Assembly: GCF_049446075.1 (NCBI RefSeq)
Contig: NZ_JBMSEB010000001.1
Span: forward strand, 1,736,001 to 1,800,000
Length of the DNA: 64,000 bases
Direction of reading: 5' to 3'
Source of the DNA: Humibacter sp049446075
Lineage (GTDB): Bacteria > Actinomycetota > Actinomycetes > Actinomycetales > Microbacteriaceae
A program made the translations under genes and the position numbers. Shown one piece after another: positions 14,998 to 22,182 of this stretch. The notes under the pieces are model-generated. The model was not told the origin of the DNA. It ran no database searches and saw nothing but the letters and a program-made list of their open reading frames with translations. How positions within the stretch are numbered: the first letter of the stretch is position 1; each line of letters begins with the position of its first letter.

Positions 14998-17016
14998 TCA
15001 CGGATGCATGGGCAACGTCGTCAGCGGCGTCGACACCGCCCTGGCGGGCAGACGCACCGTGAAAGTCGAGCCGAGCCCCGGCTCGCTGTCCACCTTGACA
15101 GTGCCGCCGTGAGCATCCACGATCGTCTTCACGATCGTCAGCCCGATCCCGACGCCCTGGATCGCGGCCTCACGGGCGTCGCGCGTTCTGAAGAACCTGT
15201 CGAAGAGTCGCGACTGGTCGGACTTGCTGATGCCGCGGCCGTTGTCGCACACGGCGATCACGATGCTGTCGTCTTCATTCTCAAGCCGTACCGCGATGGT
15301 TCCTCCCTCTGGCGTGTATTTCGCGGCGTTGGAGATCAGGTTGTCGACGACCTGCTTGATCCTGGCGGCGTCGAGATGGGCGAGCACCGTGCCCGAAGGC
15401 ACCTCGAGCTGCAGAACCTGGTGCGCGGCATCCAGCGTCGGTCGGAACGTGGTCACCGATTGCGTCAGGAGTCCCGACACGTCGACGGGCTCGATGCGCA
15501 GCGCCAGCTCCCGCGTGCTCGTGCTGAGCAGGTCTCGGATCAGGGCGAGCATCTGCGTTGCGCTGCGTTGGATCGTCCTGAATTCCTTGCCGAACCCGAG
15601 TGCATCCACATCGAAGCCGTCATCGATGAGGTCGAGGTAGCCGACGATGGAGGTCAGCGGCGTTCGCAGCTCGTGCGAAACGGTCGCGAGGTATTCCTCT
15701 CGAATCTCGATGGCGTTGGCTAGGTCGGTTACGTCGTAGGTGACGATGGCCGAGCCGAGCCGCTCGCCGTTCGGGCGCGCGATCGCATGTGCCTCGGTGA
15801 CGATGGCCCGCTGTTCGCCCTCCGGGTCACCCACCCAGTAGATGAGCCCCCTCTGGTCGCCTTCAAGCGTCTCGGAGATGATGTTCTTGTCCTGCTTGAC
15901 TCGGGTGCGCCGGTCGGATGCATACACATGGTGGCTGAGGCCGGTCGCCGGATCGAAACCCGTCAGTCCGAGCAGGCGCTCGACCATTCGGTTGTGCAGC
16001 ACCGGCTTGTTCTCGTTGTCGTAGAACAGCACGCCGACGTTCACCGCGTCCGCAATGGAGCGGATGACGACGCTGAGATCACCCATCTCGTCGAGGAGCC
16101 GCTTCAGCTCGGCCGAAGTCTTCTGCAACTCGATTTCAGCCTGCTGCTGCCTGTCGCGCAGCCAAAGCTCCGATGTCGCACGGCCCACCTGCACTCCGAT
16201 GTAGGCGAAGAGCGAGCGTTCGAATGCGGTGCGACGCGCGGGCGACGCGCCGTCCGCGACGAGGAGCGCACCTGTGGCGGAGTCGTCGAAGCCGATGGGC
16301 ACGAGCACGACGCTCCGCGTGTCGCGATCGAACAACGCCGTCGCGACGTCGCGATCCTGCTCAGGCGACAGATCGACGATCGGCTTCACCACCGGCCCCG
16401 TACGCGGCGGCTCGAGCCCGGCCTGCGCATACTGCGAGGCGAGGGTCGTCAACGGCTCGACCAGTTCACCCGATTCACCGCCAGGCGATGTCCAGCAGAC
16501 CGGCAGCGTCGATCCGTCTGCCGGATCGGCAGGAACCAGAACCGCAACCTCTTTCGCCCCGAAGATGCGTCGGATGCCGTCGGTCGCGGCCGCGGCAAGG
16601 TCAGGGAGTGTCTCGGCGGTGTGTATCGCCCAGGTGAGTTGCATCGTCTGGGTTCTGAGGGACTCGGCCGCGGCAAGCCGTGTACGTCGCTTCAGCGCCC
16701 GCTCCCTCAGCAGGCCGACTCGCACGGCGAGTTCACGCGGTACCTGGTCGAGAAGCACATAGTCGCGGTCGATGGCGGCCACGTCATCGTGGTCCAGGTC
16801 GCCAGGCGATTCCGCGACGATCAGCACTGCGTCGTTCTCGGCGTCCACTGCATGCCGTCGCACTGTGGCAACGGACGAGCGGATGCCTGCGGCACCCAAT
16901 GCCGCGCGGGCTGCAGCCTCACCCGCTGCCGTCTGCGCGACCACGATCACGTGCGGCGCATGCACGACATGCTGCTGGCGGCCGAACGGATCCATAGCCA
17001 CTGACCATCCAGACAT
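14998..17016 (-). CDS. Sensor histidine kinase with GAF and PAS domains
   Basis: The 672-residue soluble-looking kinase begins with a receiver-like region (about 20-110), then a GAF-like domain (about 120-290), a short coiled segment, a PAS domain (about 305-420), HisKA with the phospho-His in EYLATVSHELRTPLTSIVGY (about residue 447), and HATPase_c with DNLISNAAKYTPEGG, DNGRGISKSD and GVGIGLTIVK. It has no evident membrane segments, so it probably senses a cytoplasmic cue. GGAGGGGG (17022-17029) precedes ATG 17016. It lies between the response regulator and the AfsA-like gene on the same strand and is the likely partner of one or both nearby regulators. Confidence 0.88.
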   Translation of the reverse strand: MSGWSVAMDPFGRQQHVVHAPHVIVVAQTAAGEAAARAALGAAGIRSSVATVRRHAVDAENDAVLIVAESPGDLDHDDVAAIDRDYVLLDQVPRELAVRVGLLRERALKRRTRLAAAESLRTQTMQLTWAIHTAETLPDLAAAATDGIRRIFGAKEVAVLVPADPADGSTLPVCWTSPGGESGELVEPLTTLASQYAQAGLEPPRTGPVVKPIVDLSPEQDRDVATALFDRDTRSVVLVPIGFDDSATGALLVADGASPARRTAFERSLFAYIGVQVGRATSELWLRDRQQQAEIELQKTSAELKRLLDEMGDLSVVIRSIADAVNVGVLFYDNENKPVLHNRMVERLLGLTGFDPATGLSHHVYASDRRTRVKQDKNIISETLEGDQRGLIYWVGDPEGEQRAIVTEAHAIARPNGERLGSAIVTYDVTDLANAIEIREEYLATVSHELRTPLTSIVGYLDLIDDGFDVDALGFGKEFRTIQRSATQMLALIRDLLSTSTRELALRIEPVDVSGLLTQSVTTFRPTLDAAHQVLQLEVPSGTVLAHLDAARIKQVVDNLISNAAKYTPEGGTIAVRLENEDDSIVIAVCDNGRGISKSDQSRLFDRFFRTRDAREAAIQGVGIGLTIVKTIVDAHGGTVKVDSEPGLGSTFTVRLPARAVSTPLTTLPMHP

Positions 17017-17232
17017 CGCGCTCCCCCTCCGGGCGCGGGCGGGGACCTATCTCCCCGACCCCAGACCCTGGCGGCCGGTACAGCAGCCTGTGATCCACCG
17101 TGCCGCGCCGTAGCGTCACCTCAAGTGTGACATGCGAAAGCCCACTGTCCTGAGGGAGTCTTGAGCAGCCGTTGCGTTCAATGCGTAGAGAGGTGCGACA
17201 GACTGGCAAAGTTCCCGCGAACGAAGAATTGT

Positions 17233-17265
17233 GGGGGCGCCTTCAACCCGAATGAAGACGCCCCC
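17233..17265. repeat. GC-rich hairpin in the kinase leader
   Basis: GGGGGCG pairs with CGCCCCC and, after one C/A mismatch, CTTC pairs with GAAG around a 9-nt loop (17245-17253). A C- and T-rich stretch follows on the plus strand but no proper T-tract on the minus strand, so termination and attenuation roles are both possible. Confidence 0.6.
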
Positions 17266-17337
17266 TCTCCCCCGGTCCGAAACGTGCCTCAACCCGAATG
17301 TGGCTCGTCGGCACACGGCGCGTCTGTAACGATCGCA

Positions 17338-17383
17338 GTGTGGAGAACTACAGAGTATCCGTCCTGGCTGTAGTTCTCCACAC
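17338..17383. repeat. 16-bp perfect inverted repeat
   Basis: GTGTGGAGAACTACAG (17338-17353) is the exact reverse complement of CTGTAGTTCTCCACAC (17368-17383), with a 14-nt spacer. It is less GC-rich than its surroundings. It lies 61 nt downstream of the response-regulator stop and 322 nt upstream of the kinase start. No T-run follows. Confidence 0.75.
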
Positions 17384-17443
17384 AACGCGCGCAATTGGAT
17401 CACCCCCTAGTGGGGGATTGACAAAGGTGATACCGTGCAGGAC

Positions 17444-18250
17444 TCAATCGCGAGGAGCGGCGAGTCGGTAGCCGACGCCGCGCACGGTCTCGATGAGATA
17501 CGGCGAGTTGGCGTTGTCGCCGAGTTTCTTGCGCAGGTTGCCGACGTGCACCTCGACGCCCCGCCGGTCAGCATCGCCGACGTAGGGATTGGCCACGTAG
17601 CCATCGCCTCGAAGCAGGCGCGCCAGGTCGTCCTTGCTGCGCACGTTGCGGCCGGATCGGAGCAGCGCTTCGAGGATTTCGAACTCGCTTCGCGTGAGCA
17701 CGAGCTCGACGCCGTCGCGTTCGACGATGTGCGCATCCGGATCGAGCACCACTCCGTTGTGCTCGAGGCGTCCGCCGACCGACGTGTCGGGAGGATCGGG
17801 AATTGCCGCGATGTCCTGACGGCCGTGAGAACCCGAGTCGGCCGCATGGCCCCCCGGTATCGGAATCTCCATGGTGCGCGGGCGACGCAGCATGGCCTCC
17901 GCTCGAGCGCGCAGCTCACGTGGACGGAATGGCTTGAGCACGTAGTCGTCGGCTCCCACCCCAAGGCCCTGCAGAGCGTCGATCTCCTCGTCCCGAGCCG
18001 TCACCATCATGATGTACGCACTGCTGAGCGCGCGGATGCGCTTCGCAGTCTCGAACCCGTCCATGCCGGGCATGCTCACGTCCACCGTCACAAGCACCGG
18101 ACGACGCTCGGCAACTTGCACAACACCGTCGACGCCGTTCGAGACGGCGATGACTTCCAGACCCATCTGCTCCAGCACGGTGCCGATCAGTTCGCGGATA
18201 CCGTCATCGTCCTCGATGACGACCGCGCACTCCCCCACGATCGTTCCCAT
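17444..18250 (-). CDS. OmpR/PhoB-type response regulator
   Basis: The 268-residue protein has an N-terminal receiver (acidic pocket IEDDDG; phospho-Asp in VTVDVSMPGMDG, about residue 57; conserved Lys in LKPFRP) and a C-terminal winged helix with LTRSEFEILEALLRSGRNV and VHVGNLRKKLGD...VRGVGYRL. A 50-residue linker is longer than usual. It is upstream of the histidine kinase gene on the same strand and divergent from the ArpA-like receptor gene with 106 nt between them. Its receiver closely resembles the receiver-only protein at 19144. Confidence 0.92.
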   Translation of the reverse strand: MGTIVGECAVVIEDDDGIRELIGTVLEQMGLEVIAVSNGVDGVVQVAERRPVLVTVDVSMPGMDGFETAKRIRALSSAYIMMVTARDEEIDALQGLGVGADDYVLKPFRPRELRARAEAMLRRPRTMEIPIPGGHAADSGSHGRQDIAAIPDPPDTSVGGRLEHNGVVLDPDAHIVERDGVELVLTRSEFEILEALLRSGRNVRSKDDLARLLRGDGYVANPYVGDADRRGVEVHVGNLRKKLGDNANSPYLIETVRGVGYRLAAPRD

Positions 18251-18343
18251 GGACCGAAGCGTAGCAACCGTGCGGCGGCGATGAGACCGGCCGAACGGCG
18301 CGGGAGATCAATGGTTTCCGCTACGCGCCGCACTTGGGGGGCA

Positions 18344-18349
18344 TAGGCT
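18344..18349 (+). promoter_or_regulatory. -10 box of a leaderless promoter
   Basis: TAGGCT lies 7 nt before the ATG at 18357 and no Shine-Dalgarno is present. This is the arrangement expected when transcription starts at the A of the start codon. Confidence 0.6.
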
Positions 18350-18356
18350 GAGACCG

Positions 18357-18989
18357 ATGGCACAAGCGCGAGCCGTAGCGCGACGGGATGAGATCGTGCA
18401 TGCCGCGGCTGCCGAGTTCGACGAGGTGGGCTACGCCGCAGCATCCCTGTCCGGCATCGCTGCGCGCTTGGGGCGCACCAAGGGTGCGATGAGCTATCAC
18501 TTCTCGTCGAAGGCATCCATCGCTCGCGAGGTTGTGGTGCTCCAATACCAGCACTGGGGCGACGTCGTCGAACGGGTGCGCCGCGAAGGCTACTCGGGGC
18601 TCGAAGCGATGGTGCTCCTCTCCTTCATCGTGGGCGGCAGATTCCGCGATGATGTTCTCGTGCGCGCGGGCATCCGTCTGCAGCACGACGCCGGCTTGCA
18701 CGAAGTGGACCTGCCGACGCCGTTCGTGGGATGGAACACCCTCACGCTCGAGTTCCTCGAGGAGGCAGGGTCTGCGGCGAAACTGCCGGATGGGCTTGAT
18801 CGCGCGGGCGTCGCCGAGGTTCTGGTCGCGGCGTTCACCGGTCTGCAGCAGGTCGCGTATCGCCTGACTCGTGCCGCAGACATCGACGACCGGGTCGAGC
18901 GCTACTGGCTGCTCCTGCTTCCCAGCCTCGGTGTGTCGGACGCCGGGCATCTCATCTCGCGGTTGCGCGAGCAGTCCAGGCGGTTTTAG
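18357..18989 (+). CDS. TetR-family regulator resembling gamma-butyrolactone receptors (ArpA/ScbR type)
   Basis: The 210-residue protein starts like ArpA: QARAVARRDEIVHAAAAEF, then a helix-turn-helix (LSGIAARLGRTKGAMSYHF, about 30-50) and SSKASIAREVV. The ligand domain keeps ArpA-like landmarks: RAGIRL, a Trp (W126) in PFVGWN at the position of the A-factor-binding Trp of ArpA, FTGLQQV and WLLLLPSLG. Such proteins repress targets until a butyrolactone binds. The gene is divergent from the response regulator and apparently leaderless. With the AfsA-like gene 3.5 kb away, it suggests a synthase/receptor pair. Ligand identity is unknown. Confidence 0.78.
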   Translation: MAQARAVARRDEIVHAAAAEFDEVGYAAASLSGIAARLGRTKGAMSYHFSSKASIAREVVVLQYQHWGDVVERVRREGYSGLEAMVLLSFIVGGRFRDDVLVRAGIRLQHDAGLHEVDLPTPFVGWNTLTLEFLEEAGSAAKLPDGLDRAGVAEVLVAAFTGLQQVAYRLTRAADIDDRVERYWLLLLPSLGVSDAGHLISRLREQSRRF

Positions 18990-19005
18990 CCAAAAGTCGC
19001 TCAAT

Positions 19006-19034
19006 TTGCAACCGTCCAGACGCGCGTCTAGATT
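19006..19034 (+). promoter_or_regulatory. Sigma-70-type promoter with embedded palindrome
   Basis: TTGCAA (19006-19011), a 17-nt spacer and TAGATT (19029-19034) form a recognisable promoter for the leader ORF and receiver gene. The spacer contains a 12-bp perfect palindrome, AGACGCGCGTCT (19018-19029), which overlaps the first base of the -10 box and is a plausible repressor site. Confidence 0.6.
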
Positions 19035-19069
19035 AAGCGCGGACCCAAGGACGGACAAGGGGCGAACGC

Positions 19070-19147
19070 ATGGGCAGCCTGCTCGTGCCGCGGACGCGGC
19101 CGACTCACCCGGAGCATCGGGCCGATGACTCCGTCGGGCCGAGGTGA
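19070..19147 (+). CDS. 25-residue leader ORF translationally coupled to the receiver gene
   Basis: ATG 19070 has AAGGGG (19057-19062) at a 7-nt spacing. The 25-codon frame is Pro/Arg/His-rich (it starts MGSLLVPRTRPTHPEH) and its TGA (19145-19147) overlaps the GTG start (19144-19146) of the next gene as GTGA. The receiver gene itself has no well-placed ribosome site, so its translation probably depends on ribosomes finishing this peptide. The peptide could also be a functional product; nothing in the sequence decides. Confidence 0.55.
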   Translation: MGSLLVPRTRPTHPEHRADDSVGPR

Positions 19148-19527
19148 GCCCGAACGCGCAGCGGAACGCCGTCGTCATCGAAGACGATGTCGAGATCCGA
19201 AACCTCATCAGGGCGGTGCTGGAGCGTGCCGGCCTTCACGCGACCGTGTCGTCGAACGGACTCGAGGGCATCGCAGCCGTGCGTGCGGTGCATCCCTTCG
19301 TCATCACCGTGGACATCAGGATGCCTGGCATCGACGGCTACGAGACGATCCGCCGCATCCGTGCCATGAGCAACGCCTGCATAGTCGTACTCACGGCGCT
19401 CACCTCCAAGCACGATGAGGAAGAGAGCATCCGGTCGGGTGCCGACTTCTTCATGACGAAGCCCTTCCGCCCGCGCGAGCTGCAGGCGTGGGTCGCTCAT
19501 CTGCTGCGCGGAGTGCGCGAGAACTGA
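19144..19527 (+). CDS. Receiver-only response regulator
   Basis: The 127-residue protein is a single receiver domain: acidic pocket VIEDDVEI, phospho-Asp in VTVDIRMPGIDGYET (about residue 58), a Thr in VLTAL and Lys in TKPFRPRELQ. It has no output domain, so it would act by phosphotransfer or protein-protein contact. It is strikingly similar to the receiver of the regulator at 17444 (shared AVVIEDD, SNG, TVD, KPFRPREL), suggesting local duplication. It is coupled to the 25-codon leader through GTGA. The kinase at 14998 is the nearest candidate partner. Confidence 0.85.
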   Translation: MSPNAQRNAVVIEDDVEIRNLIRAVLERAGLHATVSSNGLEGIAAVRAVHPFVITVDIRMPGIDGYETIRRIRAMSNACIVVLTALTSKHDEEESIRSGADFFMTKPFRPRELQAWVAHLLRGVREN

Positions 19528-19587
19528 ACCTGCCCCACAGAAACTGCGAACCTACGACTCGCCCTCGGCGCTGGCGCCGCGCTTGCC

Positions 19588-19944
19588 TCAGGAGGCGGTG
19601 ATCGGGCGGAACGTCTCCTGCAGCGAATCGAACCTGCCGTCGGCGGCGAGCTCTGCGAAGAGGTACACCTCACGCGTGGTGATGGAGCCATCCCGCCCGA
19701 CCAGCCGGATGATGTGCCGCTCGGCATAGGCGGATCCGCGCGCCAACTCGTCGAGCACCTCGATCTCGACCGTCTTGATGAGGGACCGCAGGTGCTCGAC
19801 CTGCGTCGCGAAGCCGCCGCGGTCTATCCACTCGCCGTCCGTGCTCTGCCGATATGAATCGGTGAAATGGCGGGTAAGCGCTTCCTCGACGGGGAGGTCG
19901 TGGTCGGCGAGGAGGTCGCGGAGTGCCGCGGAGATCGATGCCAT
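19588..19944 (-). CDS. NTF2/SnoaL-like small protein
   Basis: The 118-residue protein has the length and pattern of a cone-shaped NTF2-like domain: an N-terminal helical region (ALRDLLADHDLPVEEALTRHFTDSY) followed by a sheet with RHIIRLVGRDGSITTREVYLFAELAADGRF. Members are enzymes or ligand-binding proteins, and no catalytic residues can be assigned. ATG 19944 is preceded by AGGGA at 6 nt. It converges on the receiver gene and is 97 nt downstream of the HAD hydrolase on the same strand. Confidence 0.55.
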   Translation of the reverse strand: MASISAALRDLLADHDLPVEEALTRHFTDSYRQSTDGEWIDRGGFATQVEHLRSLIKTVEIEVLDELARGSAYAERHIIRLVGRDGSITTREVYLFAELAADGRFDSLQETFRPITAS

Positions 19945-20040
19945 ACGGGTCCCTGATGGTCGAATCTGAGTAAGGCCACCGTACCGTGTTCGGGGGCACG
20001 CCAAAGCCTATCCGTTGCTAAGACGCGAATTCGTCGGCGC

Positions 20041-20718
20041 CTAGGACCCGCGCGGCGCCAACGGTGCGTCGATGGCCATGACGGGCCACCCTCGCTCGTG
20101 CGCCACTTGGAGCATGTAAGGGTCGGAGCCCACGACGACAGGGTGGTCGACGCCCTCCAGGAGCGGCAGGTCGCTTGAGTGGTCTCCGTAGCCCCAGCTC
20201 TCCGTGTCGGTGCCCAGCGCCGAGAGGTAGGCCTCGACCGTGCGCCGCTTGTCGTCGCCGATCATCGGGCGGCTGATGGTGCCGGTATATCGGCCATCGA
20301 CGACCTCGAGCCCCGTGCAGTACAGGTCTTCGACGGCGAGATCGTCGGCCAGCGGGCGCAGCGGGCCCACGAACGAGCCGGAGACGAGCACGACGTGGTC
20401 GCCGCTCTGCTGGTGTTCTCGGAGCAACTCCAGAACATTCGGCCGATAGAAGCCGGGCTTCGAGGATGCCTGCGCGTACCAACTCCGGCCCGCCTCGGCT
20501 ACCTGCGCGGCCGGTTGGCCTGCCCAGATGCCGAAGTAGAGGCGATTGAATTCGCTTCGGTCGAGACGCACCACCTGCTGCGCGAGATCGCGAAGCTCGT
20601 CCTGGGAGATCATCGAGGGCACGAGGCTCAGATAGTGCAGCAGAAACGACTCGAGCGTCCGCACCGATACGAGCGTCTCGTCGACGTCGAAGAACGCCAC
20701 ACCCTGCACACGTGACAT
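20041..20718 (-). CDS. HAD-superfamily hydrolase, subfamily IB (SerB-like)
   Basis: The 225-residue phosphatase has motif I FFDVDETLV (nucleophile and general acid Asp), motif II VLVSGSF, and motif III/IV DKRRTVEAYL with YGDHSSDLPLL. The all-helical cap between motifs I and II places it with HAD-IB enzymes such as SerB-type phosphatases. The substrate is unknown. GAGGAG precedes ATG 20718 by about 8 nt. Confidence 0.85.
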   Translation of the reverse strand: MSRVQGVAFFDVDETLVSVRTLESFLLHYLSLVPSMISQDELRDLAQQVVRLDRSEFNRLYFGIWAGQPAAQVAEAGRSWYAQASSKPGFYRPNVLELLREHQQSGDHVVLVSGSFVGPLRPLADDLAVEDLYCTGLEVVDGRYTGTISRPMIGDDKRRTVEAYLSALGTDTESWGYGDHSSDLPLLEGVDHPVVVGSDPYMLQVAHERGWPVMAIDAPLAPRGS

Positions 20719-20939
20719 CGGCTTCGCTCCTCACCGCCCTGATGCTCAAGACGGCATGGCTGGGCCGCTCCGACGCTAACACGCCGACGTGGCGTGCGGG
20801 AGGCACGCCGCGACGGCCCTGGAGCCCGAGAGCCCACGAGGCGAAAGAAGGATGCTGGCGCCTGCCGCTCGCCCTGGCAACCCCTTTGCAGCATGCTGCG
20901 ACTCACGTTGGCTGTCGAGTGACAACAAGGAGGATGCAT

Positions 20940-21395
20940 ATGGCTCAGATCATCGAGAGCATCGACGTTTCCGTGCCGGTCACGACGGCGTACAACCAGT
21001 GGACGCAGTTCGAGTCGTTCCCCGACTTCCTCGACGAGGTGGACTCGATAACCCAGCTCGACGATACGCACACCCGTTGGAAGGTGACGGTCGGCGGCGT
21101 GACGCGGGAGTTCGATGCCGAGATCACCGAACAGCATCCGGACGAACGGGTCGCCTGGAACAGCATCGGCGGCGAGACCGAGCACGCCGGTGTTGTCACG
21201 TTCCACAAGCTGAGCGATGCGAGTTGCAGGGTGACCGTGCAGCTCGACTGGGAACCGCAGGGACTCGTCGAGAAGGCCGGATCCATGTTGGGCATGGCCA
21301 AGCACGCCGTGAACAAGGACCTCGAGAACTTCAAGAAGCTCATCGAGAGTCAGGGAATCGAGACCGGAGGATGGCGAGGCGATGTCCCGCGGTGA
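20940..21395 (+). CDS. SRPBCC-family (polyketide cyclase/START-like) protein
   Basis: The 151-residue protein has the coenzyme Q-binding/cyclase-like pattern: IIESIDVSVPVTTAYNQWTQFESFPDFL at the N terminus, a central WKVTVGGVTREFDAEITE sheet and a long C-terminal helix. It would bind a hydrophobic ligand. AAGGAGG lies just before ATG 20940, and an ATG two codons upstream abuts the Shine-Dalgarno and is less likely. Its last 14 nt overlap the next gene, so the two are co-translated. Confidence 0.8.
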   Translation: MAQIIESIDVSVPVTTAYNQWTQFESFPDFLDEVDSITQLDDTHTRWKVTVGGVTREFDAEITEQHPDERVAWNSIGGETEHAGVVTFHKLSDASCRVTVQLDWEPQGLVEKAGSMLGMAKHAVNKDLENFKKLIESQGIETGGWRGDVPR

Positions 21396-21903
21396 CGAGG
21401 CGACCGGACTGCAGGAGCAGGCCAAGCGCCCGCGCACCGCGATCGCGGGGCCCTACGGGCATCCGTTCCACCCGATGATCGTGACGATCCCCATCGGAAC
21501 GTGGCTTGCGAGCGTCGTCTTCGACATCGTTGCCCTGTCTGGCGTGGAGCCTCGGGCGTTCGCCCTCACGTCGCAGTGGCTCATCGCCATCGGGGTGATC
21601 GGCGCGGCGATCGCGGCATGCTTCGGGCTGATCGATCTGTCGGGCATCCCGTCGCGCACACGCGCGAAGCGGACCGGACTGCTGCACCTCACGTTCAACA
21701 CGATCGCGCTGATCCTGTTCATCGTGAGCTTCATCATCCGGGCCGTGCAGGGCCCGGACCCCTCGGTGGTCGGCTTCATTCTGTCGATCATCGGGCTCAT
21801 CGTCGTCGGGGTCTCCGGATACCTCGGCGGCGAGCTGGCCTACCGATACGGTGTGCGGGTGGCCGACGAGGGCACGCAGCGCGCCGGGTACTACGAAGGG
21901 TGA
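21382..21903 (+). CDS. DUF2231-type membrane protein
   Basis: The 173-residue protein has the DUF2231 opening GHPFHPMIVTIPIGTW, with conserved His residues, followed by four hydrophobic segments (about residues 30-50, 65-85, 100-120 and 130-155) and YLGGELAYRYGV at the end. The function of the family is not established; some members are linked to haem or redox proteins. It overlaps the SRPBCC gene by 14 nt. The GH43 relic begins 3 nt after its stop on the other strand. Confidence 0.8.
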   Translation: MSRGDEATGLQEQAKRPRTAIAGPYGHPFHPMIVTIPIGTWLASVVFDIVALSGVEPRAFALTSQWLIAIGVIGAAIAACFGLIDLSGIPSRTRAKRTGLLHLTFNTIALILFIVSFIIRAVQGPDPSVVGFILSIIGLIVVGVSGYLGGELAYRYGVRVADEGTQRAGYYEG

Positions 21904-21906
21904 GGA

Positions 21907-22104
21907 TCACTCCTCGAACGTGACGGTCCCGATATACATCTGTCTGGCCGTGCGCTGCCCGTTCCAGGCGTGGAATGCGGTCAGGTAGCGGTCGTCCGCT
22001 ACCAGCACCGAGTTGTGCCCGGGGCCGGTGAGGCGCGTGCTCGCGGAGCTGAGGAAGCCGGGCGCTGGGCCAATGCCCACCGTCGACGCGAGTTCCCCGG
22101 ACAA
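21907..22104 (-). pseudogene. Relic: C-terminal tail of a GH43-type glycoside hydrolase
   Basis: The minus-strand frame ending at 21907 reads LTGPGHNSVL...RYLTAFHAW...RQMYIGTVTF. GPGHNSV, the (Y/F)HAW motif and R(Q/R)MYI are landmarks of the C-terminal end of the GH43 five-bladed propeller (arabinanases and xylosidases). Only about 40-60 residues remain, and upstream the sequence becomes a hairpin and an unrelated gene. It is a 5'-truncated remnant, presumably left by a deletion. Confidence 0.65.
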
Positions 22105-22108
22105 GGAT

Positions 22109-22148
22109 CGACGCAGGCAACTCCTGCAAGGAGGAGTCGCCTGCGTCG
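22109..22148 (-). terminator. Hairpin downstream of the DUF2510 protein gene
   Basis: CGACGCAGGC (22109-22118) pairs with GCCTGCGTCG (22139-22148); inside, after one A/C mismatch, ACTCCT pairs with AGGAGT around a 6-nt loop. It lies 34 nt beyond the stop of the minus-strand gene at 22183 and at the truncation point of the GH43 relic. There is no T-tract. Confidence 0.55.
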
Positions 22149-22182
22149 CAGTCGAGCAAGCCGAGGTACCGGTCGCTAGGTG

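Larger units (their letters stand above)
17017..17443. other. 427-bp structured intergenic region between response regulator and kinase genes
   Basis: No coding frame is recognisable. The region holds a GC-rich hairpin (17233-17265), a 16-bp perfect inverted repeat (17338-17383), a small CCCCC/GGGGG hairpin at 17403-17416 just after the response-regulator stop, and a 12-nt direct repeat TCAACCCGAATG (17243-17254 and 17289-17300). The first copy of the direct repeat is in the loop of the GC-rich hairpin. It is the leader region of the histidine kinase gene. Confidence 0.6.

Noticed and set aside
18251..18356. GCGTAGC...GCTACGC inverted repeat as an operator of the ArpA-like protein
   Set aside because: The arms are about 60 bp apart and short, and chance occurrence is likely in this GC-rich sequence.
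20850..20939. Possible S-adenosylmethionine-type riboswitch (CTGGCAACCCC word) before the SRPBCC gene
   Set aside because: Only the GGCAACC word is present. The flanking stems of known SAM riboswitches cannot be formed, and the gene has no link to methionine metabolism.
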